A stretch of 6,018 nt of DNA from Verrucomicrobia bacterium 12-59-8 (GCA_002279765.1 NCCR01000053.1:25660-31677), one strand, 5' to 3'; counted from the stretch's first letter, positions 1 through 6,018 are shown. Notes: generated by a model from the sequence alone, not told the origin. A program made the numbers and translations.

Positions 1-225
1 AATCCCGGCGCGCAGCTCAGCATTGTGGGTAAAGCCGCCGTGTCCGTGAACATCAAGGCATACGGTTACAGTCCGGCTGCAAAAGTGTACACCGCCAGCG
101 GCCTGCCGCCGGGGCTCGCGATTGATCCCAGCACCGGTCTCATCTCCGGCACTCCAGCGAGCGTCGGCCACTACAACGTGAACGTCACGATCAATGACTC
201 CATTCTTGAACCGGCGTCTGTCACG
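1..225 (+). other. He_PIG putative Ig domain (N-terminal part of visible protein)
   Basis: The first visible residues NPGAQLSIVG followed by GLPPGLAIDPSTGLISGTP match the He_PIG (cadherin-like Ig) pattern NPGxQxSxVG...LPxGLxIdxxTGxIsGTP. Such domains often occur in tandem, so more copies may lie upstream. The role is structural, as a spacer or adhesion module in a secreted protein. Because the pattern starts at base 1, it argues that the coding region continues beyond the window. Confidence 0.85.
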
Positions 226-3200
226 TTTCTCTGGACGGTGCATTCAGATCTGGTGCTCGCCCCGTTGACGCATGCACCTGTGTCGATGGGCACTGCTTTG
301 GATTTCACCGCGGCGTCCACCGGCAGCGCCAACCCGGAGTTCCAATGGGATTTTGGCGATGGTTCGCCACCCTCTGACTTCAGCAGCAGCACGACGATCA
401 GTAAAACGTACGCCGCGCCCGGACGCTACCTCGTCACCCTCACCGCACGCGATGACACAGGCAGCGTGGTCAGCACCAGTTTTCATCAGGCCGTGCATGC
501 ACCGCTCACGCCGAAGCGACCCACCGTTTCCAGCAGCATCGCCTACCAGGTGCGCAGCGGTGCCAATGCGCGACTCTGGGTGGTTAATCCGGATCAGGAC
601 AGTGTGACCGTCTTTGATGCAGTGACACGCACCCGCAGCGGCATCATCAGCACCGGCAAGGCTCCCCGCAGCGTGGCCATCGCGCCGGACGGCAAAGCCT
701 GGGTGGTGAACAGCGAAAGCGGCAGCCTCTCCATTATCGGCACCCATTTGAACGTGGTGCAGACGATTCCGCTGCCGCGTGGATCGCGCCCGTTTGCCAT
801 CGTTTTTGATCCTGCCGGTGCCGGTGCCTACGTTTCGTTGCAGGACAGCGGTGTGGTGCTGAAACTCAATCCCGCAGCGCCCGCGCAGGTCCTGGCAAGC
901 GCCATGGTCGGGAGCAGCGTAAGGCATCTGTCCGTCAGTGCGGATGGAACGAAGATTTTCGCCACGCGCTTCATCACACCGCATCTGCCCGGCGAGGAAA
1001 CAGCGAGCGTGACCACGCAAGATGGCACCAGGAAGCATGGCGGTCAGGTCAGCCTGATCGATGCCGTAAGCATGACGGTCACCCGCACCATCATTCTCGC
1101 CCACAGCGATGACGAAGACAGCTCCATCAGCGGACGCGGCATTCCGAATTACCTCGGCCCCGCCGTCATCAGCCCCGATGGCACGAATGCGTGGGTGCCG
1201 TCGAAGAAGGACAACATCAAACGCGGCATGTTGCGCGATGGCAAACCGCTCACGCATGACAGTGCAGTACGCAGCATTACCTCGCGCATTGATCTGAGCA
1301 AAGAGAGCGAGGACTTCGCCGCGCGCATTGATTTCAACGACGCGGGAATCGCCAGCACGGCAACGTATGATCCCACCAGCATGTATCTCTTCACCACGTT
1401 GGAAGGCAGCCGTGAAGTGACCGTGGTGGATGCGTGGAACCAGCGTGAGCTGCTACGTTTTACCGCCGGGCGCGCGCCGCAGGGCGTCATCACCTCACCG
1501 GATGGCCGCACGCTGTACGTACACAATTTCATGGACCGCAGCGTGAGCGTTCACGATGTCAGCGCCATTCTCGACGGAGCGGAAACGACGCCGCTGCAAA
1601 CCGCGCTGCTCAACTGCATCAATACCGAAAAGCTAGCCGCCAATGTGCTGAAGGGAAAAAAGCTCTTCTACGATTCACACGATCAGCGACTGGCCCTGCA
1701 GCAGTATATCAGCTGCGCCTCCTGCCATAACGATGGTGATCAAGATGGGCGAGTGTGGGACTTCACCGGTTTCGGCGAAGGGCTGCGCAACAACATCTCG
1801 CTGCGGGGGCACGCCACGCATGGCCCCGCACACTGGACGGGAAACTTCGATGAGATCCAGGACTTTGAAGGCCAGATCCGCAACTTTGCGGGTGGGCTGG
1901 GACTGATGAGCGACAACGCCTTTCACACAGGAACGCGTGATCAACCGCTGGGCGACCCTAAAACCGGTGTCAGCGCTGATCTGGATGCGCTGGCGGCCTA
2001 TGTGAAATCTCTCGCCACCGTTGGCACCAGTCCGAACCGCAGCAGCAACGGCGCGCTCACTGCGGATGCGGTGGCAGGCCAGCAGATCTTCCGCGCGCAG
2101 AACTGCGCGGCCTGCCATGAAGGCACCCGTTTCACGAACAGCGCACTCAATGTATTCGCCAACATCGGCACCCTCAAACCCTCCAGCGGTCAGCGATTGT
2201 ACGGCCCCATCCCCGGTCTGGATGTGCCCACACTGCGCGGACTGTGGAGCACCGCCCCCTATCTGCACGATGGCAGCGCTGCGACGCTGGCTGATGCGGT
2301 GCGCGCCCATCAAGGAGTACATCTTACCGACAGCGAGCTCTCTAAAGTCGTGTCTTTTCTCTCTCAAATTGACGACTCAGTCATGCACGCACCCTCACCT
2401 TTGAGTGTGGTGCTCGCCACCGCCAGCAGCAATGTGAACGCTTCGTTTCCTGTGATCGGCTATTTGAGCGAGGCGGCCAGCGGATTTACCGCCAGCGACA
2501 TCGGCATCACAGGCGGCACGCTGCGGGGCTTCACCAGTTCGGGCACGAGTTTCAGTTTTTATGTGGAACCTACGGCGGCCAGCGTGCGCATCGCGATCTC
2601 CGCGAACGTGATGAGCGACTCCACCGGGCTCGGCAACCTTGCCTCCAACGTACTCATGCTCAGCAACACCAGTGATGTGACTCCGCCGATGATCACGCTG
2701 GCAACGAAGGCAGGAACCGTGAGCACCACCTTCGAGGCCCGCATCATCGCCAATGAAACAATCATCGGATTGAGCGCTGCTGATTTCGTCGTAACCAATG
2801 GCAGTGCCTCCAACCTCACGGGCAGCGGCGCGAACTACAGCGTCAGCATCACCCCGACAGCCGCAGGCCGAGTGACGGTGCAACTGCCCGCTGAAGCAGC
2901 CGCAGATGCCGCTGAAAATGGCAGTTTGGCGTCGAACAGGCTGAGCGTCATGCATGCTCCGGTAAACAACGCGCAAACCACGGTCACGCTGGCCACCGCA
3001 TCAACTGAGGTAAGCGGCACTTTCGATGTCAACGTCACCTTCAGTGAAAGCGTCACAGGCGTGAACTTGAATGATTTCATTGTCAGCAATGGCAGTGCGA
3101 CAGCACTCAGTGGCGGAGGCTCGGCCTATGTCGTGTCAGTTACGCCAGCGGCGGATGGCGTTGTCACGATTCAGTTTTCTGCCAATGCGATCTCGGATAT

Positions 3201-5757
3201 CTTGAGCGTGAACTGCAACACGAACGCAGATACTGGACCCACGGTGGTGCTTACGGCAGCCTCTGGAGGCTTGATGGCAAACGCGCAGTTCAGTGAAGCC
3301 GTCACGGATGTCAGCGAGGACGATTTCATCGTCACCAATGGCCGTGTGACCGGCCTCAGCGGCAGCGGTTCACTGTGGATCACGACGATTCAACCGACCA
3401 ACGCAGGAGATGTGAGCGTGCGCCTGCCCGCCAATGCGGCAAAGGATGGTGCGGCGAAGGGCAGCCGAGCCTCGAACACGCTCATCATCGCGTTTGATCC
3501 ACCGCCCCCCCTGGCTGCAAAGATCAATTTTCAAAACATCGGAGCACCCACACCGAATGACAACTGTGCTGACATTGGGTCCGTCTTTGGTGAACGCAAC
3601 GGACTCAGCTTCGGCTGGAGCAATGACCACACCGCTCAGGGGCGTGACCGCAATGCGTTGACTGACCAGCGACAGGACACCTTCATCCGCATGAAGGCGG
3701 GAGCGAAATGGGAGATGGCGGTGCCGAATGGAGAGTATGATCTCCGCATCAGCGTAGGGGATGCGACAGCGGAGAGCACCAACACGCTGAACGTGGAAGG
3801 CACCACAGTCTGGAGCGCCACCGCGTGTGCCGCAGGTGCGTTGCAGGTCAAATCTCTGAGGGTGATGGTGGCCGATGGGCGACTGACGCTCGACAATGGC
3901 CGCGCGGCTGAGCGCGCGACCGCGTTGAACTGCATTGACATCACGAGCGTCAGCAACACGACGCCGACAACACCCCACGGACTTGCAGCGGAGTACTTTG
4001 CGGGGATCAAGTTTGATCAGCTCCGATTCAGCCGCACCGACCGCAGCATCGATTTCCGCTGGAGCGCGGCCGCGCCCGACACACGCCTGCCCGCAGACAA
4101 TTTCAGCGTGCGCTGGCAGGGCGCCGTCATGCCGCGCCATAGCGAACGTTACTCCTTTGCCACCACGAGCGACAATGGCGTGCGGCTGTGGGTGAACGGG
4201 CAACTGCTGATCAACCGCTGGAACAAGCATGCGGAAGAAACGGACACCGCTGAGATTGATCTGCAAGCGGGTGTGCCCGCCACGATCCGACTGGAGTTCT
4301 ATGCGAATGATGGCGATGCGGTGATACGCCTGCTGTGGGCCAGCCCGAGTCAGCCGCTCGAAGTGATCCCCGCCGACCGTCTCATGATCAATGCCACGGG
4401 CCAGCCCGCCGCGCCCTACCCGTCCACGTTTGCGGCATGGACCGCGAGCGGGCGCAGCAACGGCCCGCAGACCACCGCCAGCACGAATGCCGATGGCGAT
4501 GATCTGCCAGATCTGCTTGAGTATGCGCTGGGTGGCAGCGCCGGGAGCGGGATCAATGCGGGTGATGTGCTGAGGCTGACCACGCAGGGCGGCCACGTCA
4601 GCGCCAGCGTGGTACGTCCGCAGGGCATGAACGATCTGGACTGGCGGCTGCAGGGCAGCATGGATTTGAAAACCTGGACGCCGCTCAATCTCAGTGCAGC
4701 AGTCAGTGACAATGGTGATGGCACCGAAACACTGCGCTGGCAAAATGTGGAGACGGTCGCGGGCATGGTGCGTCTGCAGGTACAGTGCATGACTACGGGC
4801 GACACAGCAGCCACAGCCCCTTTCGCCTGGCAGCAGTGGAGCGTCCAGGACGGCACGCAGACATTGGGAGTGGCGGTGGTGAACACGCCGGTGTTCTCCG
4901 GCTACGCGCACTCCGCCAGCGGCACCGCGCTTTACTTTGCGGATGCTTCGTATCTGCCGGGAGTGGCCGATGCGGATGCACATTACTACGTGGAAATCAC
5001 CGATGGCGCGCATGCGGGCCATCACTGGGATCTCGCCCACATCGGCGACCGGGCGCTTGTCATCGACAGCGAGTCAGCCAGCAACACGCAGGCCGAACTG
5101 CCCACCGACATCGGCGGCGCACGCATCGCGGTGCGCAAGCACATCACGCTGGGTCAGGTGTTTGACAAAACCGTACTCCACGGCTCCAAAGGCCCTGCCG
5201 ACGCCGATCAGGTGCAGTTTCTGAGCGCGACGGGGTTCCGCACGTTCTGGCTGCTGCAGGCCGGAGCCTACCACCAATGGATTGCGGCGGGTGATGCCAC
5301 CCTGAAGAACGCGGACAATCTCATCATTCCCCCAGGCACGGGTGTGATGCTGAAAAGCAGGAGCACGACGCCGCGCACGCTGCTTCTTGCTGGTCAGGTC
5401 CGCACCACGCCCTTTGCGCGGCTGGTGGAGCCTGGCTCCAGCCTGTGCGCCAACCCGTGGCCGCTGGATGCCAGTGCTGCGAGTTTGAACATGACCAGCG
5501 CCACCACCTTCACCGCCACGACAAATCCCGGTACAGCGGACGCCCTGCAGTTTTGGAAAGGCGACAGCCAGCCTGGCACCAGCGGTTACGATGGGTATTG
5601 GTTCTGCCAAAATCCCAGGACCTCCGCGAGCTGGGTTTCCACCCGCGATGCCAGCCTGCGCACGCAAAATGATCTGCTGCTTTTCAAGGCGGGGCGCGCT
5701 GCGTTTCTCAATCATCGCAGCAGCTCCAGCAGTGTGTGGGTGATGCCTGCGCCGTGA
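1..5757 (+). CDS. Giant multidomain secreted di-haem cytochrome c / YVTN beta-propeller protein (5'-partial)
   Basis: Frame 1 is open from the first base to a TGA at 5755-5757 (1918 visible codons). The 5' end is missing: the opening residues NPGAQLSIVG are the usual start of a He_PIG domain, so the GTG at 25 falls inside a domain and is unlikely to be the start. Domains by visible codon: He_PIG 1-75, PKD 82-166, YVTN-type propeller 172-525, di-haem CCP/MauG-like module 541-793, four Ig-like repeats 801-1166, malectin-like 1171-1318, PA14 1326-1462, acidic Ca-binding-like segment 1496-1512, TIGR02597-like C-terminus 1610-1918. Two CxxCH motifs imply covalent haem attachment, hence export across the inner membrane. 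Ig, PKD and PA14 modules point to an extracellular or cell-surface location. No transmembrane helix, LPxTG or PEP-CTERM tail is seen at the C-terminus. The likely role, inferred only, is redox chemistry or electron transfer at the surface with binding to glycans. Substrate is unknown. Domain calls rest on recognised motifs, not a profile search. Confidence 0.93.
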   Translation, partial: NPGAQLSIVGKAAVSVNIKAYGYSPAAKVYTASGLPPGLAIDPSTGLISGTPASVGHYNVNVTINDSILEPASVTFLWTVHSDLVLAPLTHAPVSMGTALDFTAASTGSANPEFQWDFGDGSPPSDFSSSTTISKTYAAPGRYLVTLTARDDTGSVVSTSFHQAVHAPLTPKRPTVSSSIAYQVRSGANARLWVVNPDQDSVTVFDAVTRTRSGIISTGKAPRSVAIAPDGKAWVVNSESGSLSIIGTHLNVVQTIPLPRGSRPFAIVFDPAGAGAYVSLQDSGVVLKLNPAAPAQVLASAMVGSSVRHLSVSADGTKIFATRFITPHLPGEETASVTTQDGTRKHGGQVSLIDAVSMTVTRTIILAHSDDEDSSISGRGIPNYLGPAVISPDGTNAWVPSKKDNIKRGMLRDGKPLTHDSAVRSITSRIDLSKESEDFAARIDFNDAGIASTATYDPTSMYLFTTLEGSREVTVVDAWNQRELLRFTAGRAPQGVITSPDGRTLYVHNFMDRSVSVHDVSAILDGAETTPLQTALLNCINTEKLAANVLKGKKLFYDSHDQRLALQQYISCASCHNDGDQDGRVWDFTGFGEGLRNNISLRGHATHGPAHWTGNFDEIQDFEGQIRNFAGGLGLMSDNAFHTGTRDQPLGDPKTGVSADLDALAAYVKSLATVGTSPNRSSNGALTADAVAGQQIFRAQNCAACHEGTRFTNSALNVFANIGTLKPSSGQRLYGPIPGLDVPTLRGLWSTAPYLHDGSAATLADAVRAHQGVHLTDSELSKVVSFLSQIDDSVMHAPSPLSVVLATASSNVNASFPVIGYLSEAASGFTASDIGITGGTLRGFTSSGTSFSFYVEPTAASVRIAISANVMSDSTGLGNLASNVLMLSNTSDVTPPMITLATKAGTVSTTFEARIIANETIIGLSAADFVVTNGSASNLTGSGANYSVSITPTAAGRVTVQLPAEAAADAAENGSLASNRLSVMHAPVNNAQTTVTLATASTEVSGTFDVNVTFSESVTGVNLNDFIVSNGSATALSGGGSAYVVSVTPAADGVVTIQFSANAISDILSVNCNTNADTGPTVVLTAASGGLMANAQFSEAVTDVSEDDFIVTNGRVTGLSGSGSLWITTIQPTNAGDVSVRLPANAAKDGAAKGSRASNTLIIAFDPPPPLAAKINFQNIGAPTPNDNCADIGSVFGERNGLSFGWSNDHTAQGRDRNALTDQRQDTFIRMKAGAKWEMAVPNGEYDLRISVGDATAESTNTLNVEGTTVWSATACAAGALQVKSLRVMVADGRLTLDNGRAAERATALNCIDITSVSNTTPTTPHGLAAEYFAGIKFDQLRFSRTDRSIDFRWSAAAPDTRLPADNFSVRWQGAVMPRHSERYSFATTSDNGVRLWVNGQLLINRWNKHAEETDTAEIDLQAGVPATIRLEFYANDGDAVIRLLWASPSQPLEVIPADRLMINATGQPAAPYPSTFAAWTASGRSNGPQTTASTNADGDDLPDLLEYALGGSAGSGINAGDVLRLTTQGGHVSASVVRPQGMNDLDWRLQGSMDLKTWTPLNLSAAVSDNGDGTETLRWQNVETVAGMVRLQVQCMTTGDTAATAPFAWQQWSVQDGTQTLGVAVVNTPVFSGYAHSASGTALYFADASYLPGVADADAHYYVEITDGAHAGHHWDLAHIGDRALVIDSESASNTQAELPTDIGGARIAVRKHITLGQVFDKTVLHGSKGPADADQVQFLSATGFRTFWLLQAGAYHQWIAAGDATLKNADNLIIPPGTGVMLKSRSTTPRTLLLAGQVRTTPFARLVEPGSSLCANPWPLDASAASLNMTSATTFTATTNPGTADALQFWKGDSQPGTSGYDGYWFCQNPRTSASWVSTRDASLRTQNDLLLFKAGRAAFLNHRSSSSSVWVMPAP
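244..498 (+). other. PKD domain
   Basis: The hallmark WDFGDG lies at 346-363, followed by a KTYAAPGRYLVTLTARDDTG stretch, the usual second half of a PKD fold (YxxxGxYxVtLtvtd). PKD domains are Ig-like beta-sandwiches of extracellular proteins. Here it sits directly before the beta-propeller and probably acts as a rigid spacer. Confidence 0.88.
514..1575 (+). other. YVTN-type beta-propeller domain
   Basis: Recurring blade motifs are visible: LWVVNPDQDSVTVFDA (574-621), SVAIAPDG followed by AWVVNSESGSLSII (697-738), LSVSADGTKIFATRF, ISPDGTNAWVPSKKDNI (ending 1218) and TSPDGRTLYVHNFMDRSVSVHDV (ending 1560). These are the [FY]xxPDGxxxYVxNxxxxxVxVxD units of YVTN/NHL-like propellers. About seven blades fit the length, though this was not computed. 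The segments GRGIPNYLG and WVPSKKDNI resemble stretches I associate with propellers fused to di-haem cytochromes rather than generic YVTN repeats. The domain probably packs against the following cytochrome module and may form the substrate or partner site. Confidence 0.85.
1621..2379 (+). other. Di-haem cytochrome c module, cytochrome c peroxidase/MauG-like
   Basis: Two haem c attachment motifs are present: CASCH at 1714-1728 and CAACH at 2104-2118, 130 residues apart, each near the start of a cytochrome c-like half preceded by a GKKLFYDS or GQQIFRAQN helix. After the first haem comes DGRVWDFTGFGEGLRNN, then HWTGNFDEIQDFE (1831-1869) and GGLGLM, whose Met codon at 1906-1908 is one candidate distal ligand. 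After the second haem, LDVPTLRGLW and TAPYLHDGSAATLADAV (2251-2301) match the CCP/MauG signature. The family includes bacterial H2O2 peroxidases, MauG-type oxidases and electron-transfer proteins; the sequence does not decide among them. Haem attachment requires the periplasmic cytochrome c maturation machinery. Confidence 0.9.
2401..3498 (+). repeat. Four tandem bacterial Ig-like repeats (Big_12-type) of about 90 residues
   Basis: Four protein-level repeats follow the cytochrome: about 2401-2676, 2677-2967, 2968-3231 and 3232-3498. The shared pattern is VTLATxxxxVSxxFxVxxxFSExVxGxxxxDFxVxNGxxxxLxGSGxxYxxxxxPxxxGxVxVxxxAxAxxDxxxxGxxASNxLxV. Examples are DFVVTNGSASNLTGSG (repeat 2), DFIVSNGSATALSGGG (3) and DFIVTNGRVTGLSGSG (4). 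Repeat 1 is the most divergent (SDIGITGGTLRGFTSSG). The DNA copies differ, so these are old duplications. They are probably stalk-like spacers between the redox core and the binding modules. The Big_12 name is from memory of the motif. Confidence 0.82.
3511..3954 (+). other. Malectin-like carbohydrate-binding domain
   Basis: The segment runs from LAAKINFQNIGAP through GSVFGERNGLSFGWSNDHT, RDRNALTDQRQDTFIRM, WEMAVPNGEYDLRISVGD and LNVEGTTVW to RLTLDNG and NCIDI. This order of motifs is the malectin-like module common in secreted proteins of Planctomycetes and Verrucomicrobia. Malectin folds bind di- or oligosaccharides, so a role in glycan binding is plausible but not shown. Three cysteines (in NDNCAD, ATACAA and LNCIDI) could allow a disulfide. 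Confidence 0.78.
3976..4386 (+). other. PA14 domain
   Basis: HGLAAEYFAG at the start, then FRWSAAAPDTRLPADNFSVRWQG, the core YSFATTSDNGVRLWVNGQLL, and LEFYANDGDAVIRLLWASPS, ending with VIPADRLM. This is the standard PA14 beta-barrel order (GLxAEYY, FSVRWxG, DDGxRLWVdg, LxYxxxxGxaxxxLxW, IPxxxL). PA14 domains in bacterial surface proteins usually bind carbohydrates. It follows the malectin-like module directly, a frequent pairing in PVC-group proteins. Confidence 0.9.
4486..4536 (+). other. Acidic calcium-binding-like segment (DxDGDxLPDxxEYALG type)
   Basis: NADGDDLPDLLEYALGG resembles the thrombospondin type-3/EF-hand-like DxDGDGLPDxxEYxLG motif often seen near the C-terminus of secreted Verrucomicrobia and Planctomycetes proteins. 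It is followed by a beta-rich stretch (LDWRLQGSMDLKTWTPL) that commonly accompanies it. Calcium binding is inferred from the Asp spacing only. Confidence 0.6.
4828..5754 (+). other. TIGR02597-like C-terminal region
   Basis: The last roughly 310 residues carry the pattern I associate with TIGR02597 proteins of Verrucomicrobia: VAVVNTPVFSGYA, YYVEITDGAHAGHHWDL, ADQVQFLSATGFRTFWLLQ, PPGTGVMLKSRSTTPRTLLLAGQVRTTPF, LCANPWPLDASAASLNM, DALQFWKGD, WVSTRDASLRTQNDLLLFKAGRAAFLNHR. The unit appears twice (a D-x-x-Q-F line, an aromatic strand, a Pro- or Gly-rich turn, then a strand with R), suggesting an internal duplication. Function of the family is unknown. It usually occurs as a stand-alone secreted protein of about this size, so here it is a fused module. 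The assignment is by memory of the pattern. Confidence 0.65.
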
Positions 5758-5834
5758 GGAGAACAACTCTAGGACAGATATGGAGGATAGGACAAATGGC
5801 ACTGCGTAGTCCCAGCAAACCTTCGCCTGTGGCG
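5758..5834. other. Spacer between the large CDS and the convergent tRNA
   Basis: Seventy-seven bases separate the TGA from the 3' end of the tRNA. No T-tract follows a stable stem on either strand, so no canonical intrinsic terminator is visible for either gene. The 7-mer TAGGACA occurs twice (5770-5776 and 5788-5794). A GGAGG at 5782-5786 sits 9 bases before an ATG at 5796 that opens a 37-codon frame running antisense through the tRNA (see findings). Confidence 0.6.
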
Positions 5835-5839
5835 TGGTT
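5818..5839. other. Imperfect hairpin overlapping the tRNA 3' end
   Basis: On the plus strand AACC (5818-5821), CGCC (5824-5827), a 3-base loop TGT, GGCG (5831-5834) and GGTT (5836-5839) can form a two-part stem with a small internal loop. On the minus strand the same stem would pair the tRNA discriminator and CCA region with the trailer just downstream. Neither strand shows a T-run after it, so it is not a classical terminator. It could be a tRNA 3'-processing structure, a weak bidirectional terminator or chance. Confidence 0.35.
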
Positions 5840-5908
5840 ACCCCGCAAGGATTCGAACCTTGAACGAGAGAATCAAAATCTCCTGTGTTACCATTACACC
5901 ACGGGGTA
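5835..5908 (-). tRNA. tRNA-Gln(UUG) with encoded CCA
   Basis: Read on the minus strand this is a full 74-base cloverleaf. Acceptor stem TACCCCG/CGGGGTA pairs 7 of 7; D-arm GTG-TAATGGTAA-CAC; anticodon stem GGAGA/TCTCT with one G-T pair at its outer end; 7-base loop TTTTGAT with anticodon TTG (5874-5876); 4-base variable loop CGTT; T-arm CAAGG-TTCGAAT-CCTTG. The discriminator is A and CCA is encoded (complement at 5835-5837). Anticodon UUG reads CAA, and CAG by wobble, so the tRNA carries glutamine. The gene converges on the large CDS and no other tRNA is adjacent in the window. Confidence 0.97.
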
Positions 5909-6018
5909 GGAGGTGTTCCGAGGGAGATATTAGAGCCTCCTTTTCGGTTCGCAAGGGCGGCTTCGGACTGAATTAAGCAGTTAAACGGGGGCTCGAAACG
6001 TATCCCGTAAAGAGAAAG
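5909..6018. other. Region upstream of the tRNA, no gene seen
   Basis: Apart from the candidate promoter, no convincing coding frame or RNA gene is visible in these 110 bases. A short imperfect inverted repeat (GCC..CC..TT at 5935-5942 against AA..GG..GGC at 5953-5961) overlaps the promoter. It lacks a T-run and is not called as a terminator. Confidence 0.5.
5927..5954 (-). promoter_or_regulatory. Candidate sigma70-type promoter of tRNA-Gln
   Basis: On the minus strand, upstream of the tRNA, TTGCGA (5949-5954) and TAATAT (5927-5932) each match 4 of 6 bases of the -35 and -10 consensus, with a 16-base spacer. Transcription would begin near 5920, giving a leader of about a dozen bases before the mature 5' end at 5908. 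Position and spacing fit a tRNA promoter, but the match is moderate. Confidence 0.42.

Noticed and set aside
244..1257. Minus-strand open frame of 337 codons opposite the PKD and propeller
   Set aside because: A shadow of the real gene, with no domain motifs and composition typical of antisense GC-rich DNA.
2401..3498. Nucleotide-level tandem repeat or recent duplication in the Ig region
   Set aside because: Similarity is visible mainly at the protein level. DNA identity between the units is patchy, so this is an old domain duplication.
3370..5040. Long open frame on the minus strand (556 codons) opposite the large CDS
   Set aside because: It lies wholly opposite a plus-strand frame with clear domains. 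Its translation shows no recognisable domain and is rich in Arg, His and Ala as expected from the complement of a GC-rich gene.
5074..5802. Minus-strand open frame of 242 codons starting in the spacer
   Set aside because: It opposes the TIGR02597-like region, has no recognisable motifs and no supporting upstream signals.
5835..5908. tRNA as an integration (att) site for a mobile element
   Set aside because: No repeated tRNA 3' fragment, integrase or phage-like gene is visible in the window.
5935..5961. Inverted repeat upstream of the tRNA as an intrinsic terminator
   Set aside because: The stem is broken by mismatches and no T-run follows it on either strand.

Overview
The window comes from a GC-rich bacterial chromosome, most likely of the phylum Verrucomicrobiota (relatives of Verrucomicrobium or Prosthecobacter). 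The assignment is an inference from protein content. The C-terminal third of the main protein looks like the TIGR02597 family, which is known from Verrucomicrobia. It is preceded by a malectin-like module and a PA14 module, a pairing typical of secreted PVC-group proteins. No marker gene confirms the placement.

Positions 1-5757 (+) are one continuous open frame, the 3' part of a giant secreted or surface protein. 1918 codons are visible. The first visible codons already lie inside a putative-Ig (He_PIG) domain, so the true start and any signal peptide are upstream of the window. Domain order: He_PIG, PKD (WDFGDG), a YVTN-type beta-propeller, a di-haem cytochrome c peroxidase/MauG-like module (CASCH and CAACH), four Ig-like repeats, a malectin-like domain, a PA14 domain, an acidic DxDGDxLPDxxEYALG segment, and a TIGR02597-like C-terminus. 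The propeller and di-haem module would form a redox core. The Ig, malectin and PA14 modules look like spacers and carbohydrate- or surface-binding parts.

Positions 5758-5834 are a short spacer with no clear intrinsic terminator. A complete tRNA-Gln(UUG) with encoded CCA lies on the minus strand at 5835-5908, converging on the large gene. Positions 5909-6018 hold a plausible promoter for the tRNA and no recognisable gene. The large gene and the tRNA show no functional link. No mobile element, CRISPR array or multi-gene system is visible. The most notable content is the mosaic redox protein itself.
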